Positions 55,413 to 64,000 of a stretch of 64,000 nucleotides of DNA are shown here, piece by piece; within the stretch, counting starts at the first letter, position 1, and each line of letters starts with the position of its first letter. Below the pieces are notes generated by a model that was not told where the DNA came from, made no database searches, and saw nothing but the letters and a program-made list of their open reading frames with translations. The DNA lies in the NCBI RefSeq assembly GCF_040126055.1, contig NZ_CP143541.1:1550001-1614000 (forward strand), read 5' to 3'. Source of the stretch: Pseudalkalibacillus sp. SCS-8. GTDB lineage: Bacteria > Bacillota > Bacilli > Bacillales > Fictibacillaceae. The position numbers were made by a program, and so were the translations under genes.

Positions 55413-55833
55413 CTTGATCAAAACGATGTTGGTGATGATTACCGCGGTTTCTGTCATTGCCGTTGCTGGTGTGATCCTCTACCTCAACCTTGCTACAGGG
55501 GACAAGAAAGCAGCTGATGAATTATCTGCATCCGATATTGTGAAGCTATCCGTCGATACGGATGAAATTATGACAAACTTGGCTGACGATGGATTTGCCA
55601 AGGTGACCTTCCGAATCCAGGTGGATAATGTAAAGGCGAAGAAAGAATTGGAAACCAGAATGTTCCAGGTTAGAAACACGATCATCTACCAGATTTCTGC
55701 TACCAAAGCTGAAGACCTCCAGGGGCCGAAAGGGATTGAAAGGCTTGAACGGAGTTTGAAGGAAACCATCAACGGGTTCCTTGAGAATGGTAAAGTTGTT
55801 CGAGTGTTTACAACAGAAAGAATCGTCCAGTAA
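55402..55833 (+). CDS. fliL: Flagellar basal-body-associated protein FliL
   Basis: This 143-residue single-span membrane protein (helix about 7-28) has a C-terminal extracellular stomatin-like domain that supports stator function. The GGGGG site six bases upstream favours ATG 55402 over ATG 55396. It lies inside the end of swrD, implying coupling. Confidence 0.92.
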   Translation: MKGNLIKTMLVMITAVSVIAVAGVILYLNLATGDKKAADELSASDIVKLSVDTDEIMTNLADDGFAKVTFRIQVDNVKAKKELETRMFQVRNTIIYQISATKAEDLQGPKGIERLERSLKETINGFLENGKVVRVFTTERIVQ

Positions 55834-55880
55834 CAAGTTAACAACAGGAGCCAGACAGGAGCAGGAAAGGGGTGAGGCTT

Positions 55881-56876
55881 ATGGCTGAAGTACTCTCACA
55901 AAATGAAATAGACGCGCTGCTTTCGGCGATTTCCACAGGTGAAATGGATGCAGAAGAACTAAAGAAGGAACAGACGGAAAAAAAGGTCAAGGTTTATGAC
56001 TTCAAAAGGGCATTACGATTCTCGAAAGATCAGGTCAGAAGCCTTACAAGAATCCATGAGAACTACGCAAGATTACTGACAACCTTCTTCTCTGCTCAGC
56101 TTCGTACATATGTTCAAATACAAGTTGCTTCTGTAGATCAAATACCATATGAAGAATTCATCCGCTCCATACCGAAAATGACGATTTTGAACTTGTTTGA
56201 AGCACCGCCTCTTGAAGGAAGGCTGTTGATCGAGGTCAATCCGAACATCGCCTATGCCATGTTGGATCGCGTTTTAGGCGGACAAGGCAAAGGGATGAAT
56301 AAAATAGAGAATTTGACAGAGATCGAAACGAAGATTATGAATCAACTTTTCGAAAAAGCGCTTGACTCCTTTGGAGAAGCCTGGGGAACGATCATAGATG
56401 TCGAGCCGGAAATGCTGGATTTTGAGGTGAACCCTCAATTTCTACAGATGGTATCACCGAATGAAACGGTAGTCGTAATATCCTTTACGACGACAATCGG
56501 GGAGACGAGTGGAATGATCAATATTTGTCTACCTCATGTGGTAATGGAACCGATTATTCCAAAACTATCCGTTCATCATTGGATGCAGAAGAAGCAAAGG
56601 GAAAAATTACCTGAAGAGGTTGAAAAGCTTGAAAGTCGATTGAAGAGTGCCATGCTTCCTCTCACAGCTGAATTGGGACGCTGCAGCATATCCGTACAAG
56701 AGTTCCTTTCGTTATCTGAACATGATGTACTTGAGCTTGACCAGAAGATATCCGAACCATTGGTTGTAAGTGTGCAAGGTAAGAACAAATTTATTGGCCA
56801 GCCCGGTAAGATGAAGAAACAGATGGCGATCCAAATCATTGATGCCTATAAGAAGGAGGAATTTAACGATGAGTGA
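55881..56876 (+). CDS. fliM: Flagellar motor switch protein FliM
   Basis: This 331-residue C-ring protein begins with the CheY-P-binding peptide VLSQNEIDALLSAIS (4-18). The central domain (about 45-230) is CheC-like but lacks phosphatase residues, and the C-terminal SpoA/FliN-like domain (about 245-325) closes the ring. AAAGGGGTGAGG precedes ATG 55881. The end overlaps fliY by eight bases. Confidence 0.95.
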   Translation: MAEVLSQNEIDALLSAISTGEMDAEELKKEQTEKKVKVYDFKRALRFSKDQVRSLTRIHENYARLLTTFFSAQLRTYVQIQVASVDQIPYEEFIRSIPKMTILNLFEAPPLEGRLLIEVNPNIAYAMLDRVLGGQGKGMNKIENLTEIETKIMNQLFEKALDSFGEAWGTIIDVEPEMLDFEVNPQFLQMVSPNETVVVISFTTTIGETSGMINICLPHVVMEPIIPKLSVHHWMQKKQREKLPEEVEKLESRLKSAMLPLTAELGRCSISVQEFLSLSEHDVLELDQKISEPLVVSVQGKNKFIGQPGKMKKQMAIQIIDAYKKEEFNDE

Positions 56877-58035
56877 TATGCTATCCCAAGAAGAAATTGA
56901 TGCCCTCTTGAATGGCAACAAGGATACGAGTTCCGATCAAAATCCGGAAGAACAGTTATCCAGTATTGAGGAGGATGCCATCGGTGAAATAGGGAATATC
57001 TCGTTTGGAAGTGCTGCCACAGCGCTGTCTACATTGTTGAATCAGAAGGTGGATATTACGACTCCGAACGTAACAGTTGTGAAGCGTGATGACTTGTCCG
57101 ATGAGTTTCCTAGACCTCATGTCGCAGTCAACGTCCGGTATACGGAAGGATTCGATGGATCGAACCTTCTCATCATCAAAACGACAGATGCACAAATCAT
57201 TGCTGATCTGATGTTAGGTGGAGACGGAACGAACCCACATGGTGAATTAGGAGAGCTACATTTAAGTGCTGTCCAGGAAGCAATGAACCAAATGATGGGG
57301 TCTGCCTCTACTTCCATGTCGACTGTTTTTAACAAAAGGGTCGACATCTCTCCACCGAGTATTGACTTGATGGATATCAATTCGGATGAAGGAACAGACA
57401 GTATTCCAGAAGAAGAAACGTTGGTGAAGGTGTCCTTCAAATTAAAAGTAGGGGATCTCATTGATTCTAAAATCATGCAATTGTTCCCGTTAGAGTTTGG
57501 AAAGGACCTTGTCGATCAACTCATGAACCCTAGCAGCGATCAGGAAGTGGTTGAAGAAACGCCAGCACAAGAAAAGCCTGAAGAGACGACCTCGTCGAGA
57601 CAAGCCCCTCCGGCTCCTCAGCCTGAATCACCTGTGACAGGCAGGTCCGAATCGACTGAAGCCTATCATTCTGCTGGAGGACCACAACAAGAAAGATATA
57701 TGGATAAACGGAATGAAAATGTCCATCCTGCTGCATTTACGGACTTTACACCTACCGAGAGGGTTTCTGTCGATAGCAGGAACCTGGATATGCTTCTCGA
57801 TATCCCATTGCAAGTAACGGTAGAGCTTGGCAGGACGAAACGTTCAGTCAAAGATATACTTGAACTTTCTCAAGGGTCGATCATAGAGCTCGATAAACTG
57901 GCTGGTGAACCGGTTGATATACTTGTAAATCAGAAATTGATCGCTAAAGGCGAAGTTGTCGTAATTGACGAGAATTTTGGTGTCAGAGTTACAGAGATTA
58001 TTAGTCAGAGAGATCGTTTAGAAAAATTACAATAA
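56869..58035 (+). CDS. fliY: Flagellar switch phosphatase FliY
   Basis: This 388-residue protein combines an N-terminal CheY-P-binding peptide (MLSQEEIDALLNG, 4-16), a CheC-type phosphatase domain with two active-site repeats (EIGNISFGSA and QEAMNQMMGSA, both keeping the Glu and Asn), a Gln/Pro/Glu-rich linker (about 225-300) and a C-terminal FliN/SpoA domain. It hydrolyses CheY-P at the switch. AAGGAGG precedes ATG 56869. Confidence 0.95.
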   Translation: MSDMLSQEEIDALLNGNKDTSSDQNPEEQLSSIEEDAIGEIGNISFGSAATALSTLLNQKVDITTPNVTVVKRDDLSDEFPRPHVAVNVRYTEGFDGSNLLIIKTTDAQIIADLMLGGDGTNPHGELGELHLSAVQEAMNQMMGSASTSMSTVFNKRVDISPPSIDLMDINSDEGTDSIPEEETLVKVSFKLKVGDLIDSKIMQLFPLEFGKDLVDQLMNPSSDQEVVEETPAQEKPEETTSSRQAPPAPQPESPVTGRSESTEAYHSAGGPQQERYMDKRNENVHPAAFTDFTPTERVSVDSRNLDMLLDIPLQVTVELGRTKRSVKDILELSQGSIIELDKLAGEPVDILVNQKLIAKGEVVVIDENFGVRVTEIISQRDRLEKLQ

Positions 58036-58058
58036 TAGAATCCAGGGGGAATAACAAA

Positions 58059-58424
58059 ATGGCTAACCGTATTTTAATTGTGGATGATGCAGCTTTCATG
58101 AGGATGATGATCAAGGATATCCTGACAAAGAACGGATATGAAGTGGTTGGAGAAGCAAGTGATGGTGCTCAAGCCGTTGAATTATATAAAGAGCATCGCC
58201 CTGATCTTGTGACGATGGATATCACAATGCCTGAAATGGATGGGATTACTGCATTGAAAGAAATCCGTGGTATGAACCCTGAGGCAAAAGTAATCATGTG
58301 TTCAGCTATGGGGCAGCAAGCGATGGTCATCGATGCGATTCAAGCAGGAGCAAAAGATTTCATCGTAAAACCGTTCCAGGCTGACCGTGTCATTGAAGCA
58401 ATTAAAAAAACATTAGAAGCATAA
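58059..58424 (+). CDS. cheY: Chemotaxis response regulator CheY
   Basis: This 121-residue single receiver domain has acidic D9/D10, phospho-acceptor D54 in DITMPEMDG, Ser in CSAMG (about 84) and Lys in DFIVKPF (about 105). In Bacillus CheY-P promotes counterclockwise rotation. It is encoded directly after its phosphatase FliY and has a CAGGGGGA ribosome site. Confidence 0.96.
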   Translation: MANRILIVDDAAFMRMMIKDILTKNGYEVVGEASDGAQAVELYKEHRPDLVTMDITMPEMDGITALKEIRGMNPEAKVIMCSAMGQQAMVIDAIQAGAKDFIVKPFQADRVIEAIKKTLEA

Positions 58425-58437
58425 GCAGGTGCTTTCC

Positions 58438-59094
58438 TTGAGTTTCAAATTACGAATTGTTCTCCTCTTAATGGCCTTCATGTTTGGAGGAGCAACAGAC
58501 ATCTATGCGAATACATCTGCTCCTGAAGAGAAATGTAAAACCGTGTATGAATGCTCCAATCAAGACGGAGAGGGAACAGGAAGCGAAGAAATACAAGAGA
58601 CGCCTGCTGTTCCTGGTACATCCAATGCTTCAACGATTGGTACTACCTTTAAAGTCCTTTTCGCACTTGCGTTTGTCGTGGCTCTGATGATTATAATCCT
58701 GAAGCTTTTACATAAGCGGACCCAGGTCATTCAGCAAGGAAAAGGCATTCAGACACTCGGTGGAGCGATCGTAGGAAATCAACGCTCTGTTCAATTGGTC
58801 AAGGTTGGTAATCGGATCCTCGTGGTAGGGGTAGGAGAGAATGTTGAACTGATCAAGGAAATCGATGATGAGGATGAGGTGAAGTCGCTGCTCAGCCATC
58901 AAGAGCGTACCAGTGCTGCCTCTTCTGATCATGCTAAGGCCGGTTTGCTTGGATGGTTGGATTCTTTAACGAATAAAGAGTACCGTTCATCAGCTGGGGA
59001 TTTCAAGAATGTGTTGAGAAAGCAATTGGAGGATTCAAAGCAAGAGAGGAAAGCCATGATCGAATCAATGAAAAAGGAGAAGGACAATGGTTGA
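58438..59094 (+). CDS. fliO: Flagellar biosynthetic protein FliO (FliZ)
   Basis: This protein of about 218 residues has an N-terminal signal-like segment (about 1-24, ending near IYA) and one membrane helix (about 77-98), followed by a FliO-type cytoplasmic domain (IQTLGGAIVGNQRSVQLVKVG). It helps assemble FliP. The TTG at 58438 is favoured by AGCAGGTG six bases upstream; GTG 58429 is an alternative. It overlaps fliP by eight bases. Confidence 0.87.
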   Translation: MSFKLRIVLLLMAFMFGGATDIYANTSAPEEKCKTVYECSNQDGEGTGSEEIQETPAVPGTSNASTIGTTFKVLFALAFVVALMIIILKLLHKRTQVIQQGKGIQTLGGAIVGNQRSVQLVKVGNRILVVGVGENVELIKEIDDEDEVKSLLSHQERTSAASSDHAKAGLLGWLDSLTNKEYRSSAGDFKNVLRKQLEDSKQERKAMIESMKKEKDNG

Positions 59095-59761
59095 ATTACC
59101 AGGAATTAGCACAGATTTATTCAACGATACACCAGAAAATGTCGCTACCACTGTAAGACTGCTGATTCTGTTGACCGTCCTGTCCCTCGCTCCGGCATTT
59201 CTTGTTCTGATGACTTCTTTCACCAGAATCATTATCGTTCTATCATTCGTAAGAAACGGTTTGGCTACACAACAGATGCCGCCCAACCAGGTCCTTGTCG
59301 GCTTGGCCTTATTCCTTACATTTTTCATCATGGGACCCGTTCTATCGGATGTGAATCAAGAGGCGGTAACCCCTTTTTTACAAGGTGAACTATCACAAGA
59401 AGAGGCGATGGAGAAAGCGAGTATGCCGATTAAAGAGTTCATGGCGAAGCATACGAGACAGAAGGATCTCGCTCTATTCATGAACTACACGGGTGAAAGT
59501 CGACCGGAAAAAATAGAGGATATCCCTTTGACGACCCTTGTCCCTGCCTTTGCAATAAGTGAATTGAAAACGGCATTCCAAATGGGCTTCATGATTTTCG
59601 TACCTTTTCTAGTCATTGATATGGTAGTGGCTAGTGTATTGATGGCGATGGGGATGATGATGCTGCCACCGGTCATGATATCCTTGCCGTTCAAAATCTT
59701 GTTGTTTGTACTTGTAGACGGGTGGTATCTCATTGTCAAATCGTTGTTGGAAAGTTATTAG
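59087..59761 (+). CDS. fliP: Flagellar export gate protein FliP
   Basis: This 224-residue export-gate subunit has about four membrane helices. Hallmark segments are TSFTRIIIVLSFVRNGLATQ (about 43-62), the PLTTLVPAFAISELKTAF stretch and VASVLMAMGMMMLPP. The N terminus lacks a cleavable signal peptide, as in B. subtilis. It forms the core complex with FliQ and FliR encoded next. Confidence 0.96.
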   Translation: MVELPGISTDLFNDTPENVATTVRLLILLTVLSLAPAFLVLMTSFTRIIIVLSFVRNGLATQQMPPNQVLVGLALFLTFFIMGPVLSDVNQEAVTPFLQGELSQEEAMEKASMPIKEFMAKHTRQKDLALFMNYTGESRPEKIEDIPLTTLVPAFAISELKTAFQMGFMIFVPFLVIDMVVASVLMAMGMMMLPPVMISLPFKILLFVLVDGWYLIVKSLLESY

Positions 59762-59787
59762 ATTAAGAGAAGAAGGTGCTGAAAGCA

Positions 59788-60060
59788 ATGGATTCACAAT
59801 TTGTCATTTCATTAGCTGAGAAGGGCGTGTACACGACGTTATTGATCAGTGGTCCGCTTCTTATCCTTGCTTTAGCCGTTGGTTTGTTCGTAAGCATCTT
59901 CCAAGCAACGACCCAGATCCAGGAACAGACGCTTGCTTTTATCCCGAAGATTGCAGCTGTCTTGATTTCGTTGATATTTTTCGGACCATGGATGCTGACA
60001 CAGATGGTGACATTTACACACGAACTATACAGCAACATTAATCAATACATTGGGCTGTAG
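59788..60060 (+). CDS. fliQ: Flagellar export gate protein FliQ
   Basis: This 90-residue two-helix membrane protein has FVSIFQATTQIQEQTLAFIPKI between its helices, the FliQ/SctS hallmark. AGAAGGTG precedes ATG 59788. It packs around FliP and FliR in the export gate. Confidence 0.95.
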   Translation: MDSQFVISLAEKGVYTTLLISGPLLILALAVGLFVSIFQATTQIQEQTLAFIPKIAAVLISLIFFGPWMLTQMVTFTHELYSNINQYIGL

Positions 60061-60066
60061 CAGCAT

Positions 60067-60840
60067 ATGGAGTTCTTAAATGCTCTTCCAGCCTTTCTCT
60101 TGGTTTTAGTCCGTGTAACCGGTTTTTTGGCTGCCGTTCCGATATTTTCATACAAGAATATTCCTGTCATACATAAGGTCGGACTTGCAACCATCTTGTC
60201 CTTTTTCATCCTGTCCACCCTCCAAATGCCGATTATTGCTGTAGATGGAGGCTACTTTCTACTCATTATGAAAGAATTGATGGTCGGGTTGAGTATAGGA
60301 TTCGTCGCTTCCATCATCCTATATGCCTTGCAGGTAGCGGGAGGATTCATCGATTTACAGATGGGTTTTGCTATTGCTAATGTTTTCGACCCACAGACAG
60401 GTATTCAATCACCCCTGATTGGTCGCTATCTCTATATATTTGCGATTCTGTTCCTTTTGACAATTGATGCTCATCATATGATTTTGAATGGAATTTATCA
60501 AAGCTATCAATTCATTCCGATTGATGAGCTCATTATGGTCGTCGGAAACGGCGACGTTGCACGACTCATCGCAGACGCTGTCGTCACGATGTTTTATGTT
60601 GCTTTTCAGATGGCTGTACCGGTCGTCGGCTGCTTGTTCTTGGTTGATTTAGCTTTAGGGATCGTATCAAGGACAGTACCGCAGGTCAACGTGTTCATCG
60701 TCGGTTTGCCTTTGAAAATCGCTGTCAGTTTTTTCGTGTTGCTGCTTGTTCTCCCATTACTCTTCCAAATGGTTGAAACATTGAACGTTGAAATGCTCGA
60801 AGCGATGAGGAAAATGATGAGATTGTTAGGTGGACTTTAG
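60067..60840 (+). CDS. fliR: Flagellar export gate protein FliR
   Basis: This 257-residue export gate protein has about six membrane helices. The middle segment LQVAGGFIDLQMGFAIANVFDPQ and the C-terminal VNVFIVGLPLKIAV are typical of FliR/SctT. flhB starts one base after its stop. Confidence 0.94.
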   Translation: MEFLNALPAFLLVLVRVTGFLAAVPIFSYKNIPVIHKVGLATILSFFILSTLQMPIIAVDGGYFLLIMKELMVGLSIGFVASIILYALQVAGGFIDLQMGFAIANVFDPQTGIQSPLIGRYLYIFAILFLLTIDAHHMILNGIYQSYQFIPIDELIMVVGNGDVARLIADAVVTMFYVAFQMAVPVVGCLFLVDLALGIVSRTVPQVNVFIVGLPLKIAVSFFVLLLVLPLLFQMVETLNVEMLEAMRKMMRLLGGL

Positions 60841-60841
60841 G

Positions 60842-61924
60842 ATGAATTACCGTTCATTGGACCTTCAATATTTTTCACAAGAGAAAACGGAGAAAGCAAC
60901 TCCGAAAAAACGGCAAGAAAGCCGTAAGAAGGGGCAGGTGGCCAAGTCCAGTGATGTAAATACCGCCATCATCCTCCTAATCGTATTCCTGTTCCTGTGG
61001 CTGATCGGACCATACATGCTCGACTCGCTTCTTGCGATCTATCACAAAAGCTTCAGAGAGTTCATTCATTTTGATGTAACGAACGAGAATACCCAGCAGG
61101 TGATGTCAGCTTTATCCTTTGAAGCTGCCAAAGTCGTCGCTCCAATCCTGCTTGTCTCGTTGGTTGCAGGTGTTGCAGCTAACTACCTTCAAGTGGGTGT
61201 GCTATTTTCCACTGATCCTTTAAAGGTAAAATTGGAACGAATCAACCCGTTGAAAGGGTTCAAGAGGATTTATTCCTTGAGAGCGATTGTCGAGCTGTTG
61301 AAGTCCATATTGAAAATTTCTCTTGTCGGTTTCGTCACATTCGCAATTTTGTGGCTGAAAAGGGAGGAAGTCCTAACCCTTTCATTCGGTACTGCCGAAA
61401 ATGCTCTCGTGGTCATCGGAATGCTGACAATCCAGATGGGTCTTGCTGCATCCGTCCTGTTGATTTTCCTCGCCATCCTTGATTACCTCTATCAGAAATA
61501 TGACTTTGAAAAGAGCATCAAAATGAGCAAGCAGGATGTGAAGGATGAATTCAAAAAATCAGAAGGGGACCCCTTGATCAAGTCCAAAATCAAGGAAAAG
61601 CAAAGACAGATGGCGATGCAGCGTATGATGCAGGAAGTACCTAAGGCAGATGTCGTCATTACGAATCCGACCCACTTTGCTATTGCACTTAAATATGATG
61701 AAGATGCGATGGATGCACCTGTCATTGTTGCAAAAGGTGTGGATTATGTCGCTTTGAAAATAAGAGAAGTCGCAAGGCACCATGAGATTGAAACTGTAGA
61801 GAACCGCCCCCTCGCAAGAAGTCTTTACGATCAAACTGAAATAGGAGATACCGTTCCGGAAAATCTATTCAGAGCCGTAGCTGAAGTTTTAGCGTATGTC
61901 TATAAGCTGAAAAAACTTGTTTGA
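60842..61924 (+). CDS. flhB: Flagellar export switch protein FlhB
   Basis: This 360-residue protein has four membrane helices (about 43-205) and a cytoplasmic domain with the autocleavage motif N275-P276-T-H, whose self-cleavage sets up the change from rod/hook to filament export controlled by FliK. The N-terminal EKTEKATPKKRQESRKKGQ is the family signature. ATG 60842 is chosen, with AGGTGG upstream inside fliR. Its C-terminal domain is closely related to YlqH encoded at 33.5 kb. Confidence 0.96.
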   Translation: MNYRSLDLQYFSQEKTEKATPKKRQESRKKGQVAKSSDVNTAIILLIVFLFLWLIGPYMLDSLLAIYHKSFREFIHFDVTNENTQQVMSALSFEAAKVVAPILLVSLVAGVAANYLQVGVLFSTDPLKVKLERINPLKGFKRIYSLRAIVELLKSILKISLVGFVTFAILWLKREEVLTLSFGTAENALVVIGMLTIQMGLAASVLLIFLAILDYLYQKYDFEKSIKMSKQDVKDEFKKSEGDPLIKSKIKEKQRQMAMQRMMQEVPKADVVITNPTHFAIALKYDEDAMDAPVIVAKGVDYVALKIREVARHHEIETVENRPLARSLYDQTEIGDTVPENLFRAVAEVLAYVYKLKKLV

Positions 61925-61971
61925 ATCGATACTGGGCGCATCTTATGAAAAAGAGAAGGAGAGTACAACTG

Positions 61972-64000
61972 ATGAAGCCAAGAGATCTGACAGTCCTACT
62001 TAGCGTTATATTAATCATCACGATGTTGATCATACCGCTTCCAACTTGGATGCTCGACTTCCTTATCATCACGAACATCTCGTTAGGACTATTAATCATC
62101 CTTATAGCAATGAATACGAACGAGCCTTTACAATTCTCGATTTTTCCATCTTTACTGCTCCTCGTGACCCTATTCAGGCTCGGACTGAATGTATCGACGA
62201 CGAGGTCGATCCTCAGTCAAGCGAAAGCAGGTAACGTTATTGATACGTTCGGTTCCTTCGTTGTCGCCGGGAATGTGTTAGTTGGGTTTGTCGTATTCGT
62301 GATTCTCATCATCATCCAATTTGTCGTCATCACGAAAGGTTCAGAACGTGTTTCCGAGGTCGCTGCAAGGTTCACGCTCGATGCTATGCCAGGTAAACAA
62401 ATGAGTATCGACGCAGATTTGAATGCAGGTCTTATATCTGAGCGTGAGGCTCGCGAAAGAAGACAAAAAATCGAACAAGAAGCAGACTTTTACGGGGCGA
62501 TGGACGGAGCGAGTAAGTTCGTGAAAGGTGATGCCATTGCCGGTATCATCATCGTTATCATCAATATGATCTTCGGAATCATCATCGGTATGGTACAGCA
62601 AGGAATGCCGTTAAGCGAAGCATCGGAAACATATACGCTATTAACAGTTGGAGATGGACTTGTCAGTCAAATACCAGCTCTCATCATTTCCACAGCGACA
62701 GGTATCATCGTAACGCGTGCTGCATCAGATGGTAATCTTGGACAGGATATCACGAAACAATTGCTTGCTTACCCGACAATGTTATATGTCGCTGCTGGTA
62801 CGGTCTTCCTGCTGGGGATATTCACGCCGATCCAGGATGTTTTCACTTTGCCGATTGCGATCTTGTTAGCTGTTGGCGGGTTTCAATTAAGCCGTGTCGA
62901 GAAAAAACGATACGAAACTGAAGAAGAGGTTGAAGAGGATATTCCGACCGAGGAATTCAAAAGTCCTGAAAGTGTCGTAAATCTTCTGCAGATGGACCCG
63001 ATTGAGTTTGAATTCGGCTACAGTCTTATCCCGCTTGCAGATACAAGTCAAGGCGGCGATCTACTCGATCGGATCGTGATGATCAGAAGACAATTAGCTT
63101 TGGAGCTCGGGCTGGTCGTCCCTGTCGTTCGAATTCGGGACAATATCCAACTCCAACCAAATGAGTATCGAATAAAAATCAAAGGGAATGAGATTGCAAG
63201 AGGAGAATTGCTCCTAGACCATTATCTCGCCATGTCTCCCGGGGTAGACGATGAAAGCATCGAGGGGATCGAGACGATCGAACCCGCTTTTGGACTTCCT
63301 GCTTTGTGGATTTCAGAAGAGTTGAAGGAAAGAGCGGAAATGTCAGGTTATACGGTCGTTGATCCACCGTCCGTGGTATCGACGCACTTGACGGAGATGA
63401 TCAAGAAACATGCCCATGAGCTTTTAGGTCGTCAAGAAGTGAAACAGCTTGTCGAGCACATGAAGGAAACACATGCAGCATTGGTTGAGGATGTGACACC
63501 GGAGCCGTTGACGATCGGTGAGATCCAAAAGGTCCTCTCAAAACTATTGAAGGAAAACATTTCAATCAGGAATTTGCCGGTCATCTTCGAAACTCTTGCC
63601 GATTACGGTCAGCTGACCAAGGATACCGATTTATTGACAGAATACGCCCGACAATCGCTTGCAAGACAAATCTCCAAACAATATAGTGATGAACAATCCA
63701 AGCTGAAAGTGATCACGTTATCCGGCACTGTGGAAAAAAGAATTGCAGAATCAATCCAACAAACCGAACATGGGAACTATTTGGCGATGGACCCGAATGA
63801 ATCTCAAGCGATATTCGATTCAATTACGAGTGAGATCAAGCGTTCGAATGAAGTTACGCCGATCACTGTCCTGTTATGTTCTCCTGCCGTTCGGATGTAT
63901 GTAAGACAGCTGATTGAAAGGTATCTCCCGGATGTACCGGTGTTATCGTATAACGAATTGGAGCCTGATTTAGAAGTACAAAGCATTGGGGTGGTGAATC
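61972..64000 (+). CDS. flhA: Flagellar export apparatus protein FlhA (3' end cut by the window)
   Basis: The frame is open from ATG 61972 (ribosome site AAGGAGAG) to the window end, 676 codons ending QSIGVVN, so only the last codon or codons and the stop are missing. About eight N-terminal membrane helices precede a large cytoplasmic domain from about residue 325. The FHIPEP-family signature ARFTLDAMPGKQMSIDADL (about 137) is present. FlhA forms the nonameric ring that receives chaperone-substrate complexes. Confidence 0.95.
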   Translation, partial: MKPRDLTVLLSVILIITMLIIPLPTWMLDFLIITNISLGLLIILIAMNTNEPLQFSIFPSLLLLVTLFRLGLNVSTTRSILSQAKAGNVIDTFGSFVVAGNVLVGFVVFVILIIIQFVVITKGSERVSEVAARFTLDAMPGKQMSIDADLNAGLISEREARERRQKIEQEADFYGAMDGASKFVKGDAIAGIIIVIINMIFGIIIGMVQQGMPLSEASETYTLLTVGDGLVSQIPALIISTATGIIVTRAASDGNLGQDITKQLLAYPTMLYVAAGTVFLLGIFTPIQDVFTLPIAILLAVGGFQLSRVEKKRYETEEEVEEDIPTEEFKSPESVVNLLQMDPIEFEFGYSLIPLADTSQGGDLLDRIVMIRRQLALELGLVVPVVRIRDNIQLQPNEYRIKIKGNEIARGELLLDHYLAMSPGVDDESIEGIETIEPAFGLPALWISEELKERAEMSGYTVVDPPSVVSTHLTEMIKKHAHELLGRQEVKQLVEHMKETHAALVEDVTPEPLTIGEIQKVLSKLLKENISIRNLPVIFETLADYGQLTKDTDLLTEYARQSLARQISKQYSDEQSKLKVITLSGTVEKRIAESIQQTEHGNYLAMDPNESQAIFDSITSEIKRSNEVTPITVLLCSPAVRMYVRQLIERYLPDVPVLSYNELEPDLEVQSIGVVN

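Noticed and set aside
1..64000. Prophage, insertion sequences, CRISPR arrays, tRNA or rRNA genes
   Set aside because: None seen; the only integrase-like protein is XerC in its normal chromosomal context.

Overview
This window is a chromosomal core segment of a motile, endospore-forming, low-GC Gram-positive bacterium of the family Bacillaceae. Gene order follows Bacillus subtilis almost exactly: fmt to spoVM, yloU/fakA, recG, fapR to acpP, rnc/smc/ftsY/ffh, rpsP to rplS, rbgA/rnhB, sucCD, dprA/topA, codY, then the fla/che operon. It also holds three Bacillota signatures: the sporulation peptide gene spoVM, an alpha/beta-type spore-protein gene, and codY. The species cannot be named from sequence alone. 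Differences from B. subtilis are a TPP-riboswitch thiT placed before thiN, a signal peptidase gene between rplS and rbgA, and no ylqD between khpA and rimM.

Layout. 1-8.7 kb: fmt tail, rsmB, rlmN, the PrpC/PrkC phosphatase-kinase pair, rsgA, rpe, a thiamine unit (riboswitch, thiT, thiN) and spoVM. 8.7-9.3 kb: a cluster of hairpins where spoVM meets the convergent rpmB. 9.4-15.2 kb: yloU-fakA, serine dehydratase sdaAB-sdaAA, recG. 15.2-19 kb: the fatty-acid/phospholipid operon fapR-plsX-fabD-fabG with a FapR operator on its promoter, then acpP with its own promoter. 19-26.8 kb: rnc, a small DUF1128 gene on the minus strand, smc, ftsY, ylxM, ffh. 26.9-31.9 kb: rpsP, khpA, rimM, trmD, rplS, lepB, rbgA, rnhB. 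31.9-34 kb: ylqG-ylqH, which look like stand-alone relatives of the flagellar export-switch pair FliK/FlhB-C, and a shortened SASP gene. 34-36.3 kb: sucCD behind a promoter carrying a cre-like site. 36.3-36.65 kb: a REP-like palindromic element. 36.6-44.8 kb: dprA, topA, trmFO, xerC, hslV, hslU, codY.

45.2-64 kb: the fla/che operon from flgB to flhA (flhA lacks only its last codon or codons). It encodes the basal body rod, MS ring, C ring, export apparatus and ATPase, hook-length control, hook cap and hook, SwrD, FliL, the switch proteins FliM/FliY and CheY. Many genes overlap or abut, which suggests translational coupling.

No prophage, insertion sequence, CRISPR array, tRNA or rRNA was seen. 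I did not find a wholly new multi-gene system. The most unusual signals are in non-coding and small features: (i) swrD has no ribosome binding site near its start, but a 15-bp hairpin lies exactly between a good distant Shine-Dalgarno and the ATG, suggesting a hairpin-bridged initiation site; (ii) the ylqG/ylqH pair; (iii) the short SASP; (iv) several candidate regulatory sites (SigB-like promoter before rimM, CodY-box-like palindrome before fla/che, cre on sucCD); and (v) a REP-like element with a second fragment 16 kb away serving as a terminator loop. All calls come from reading the sequence and from memory of protein families; no database search was run.
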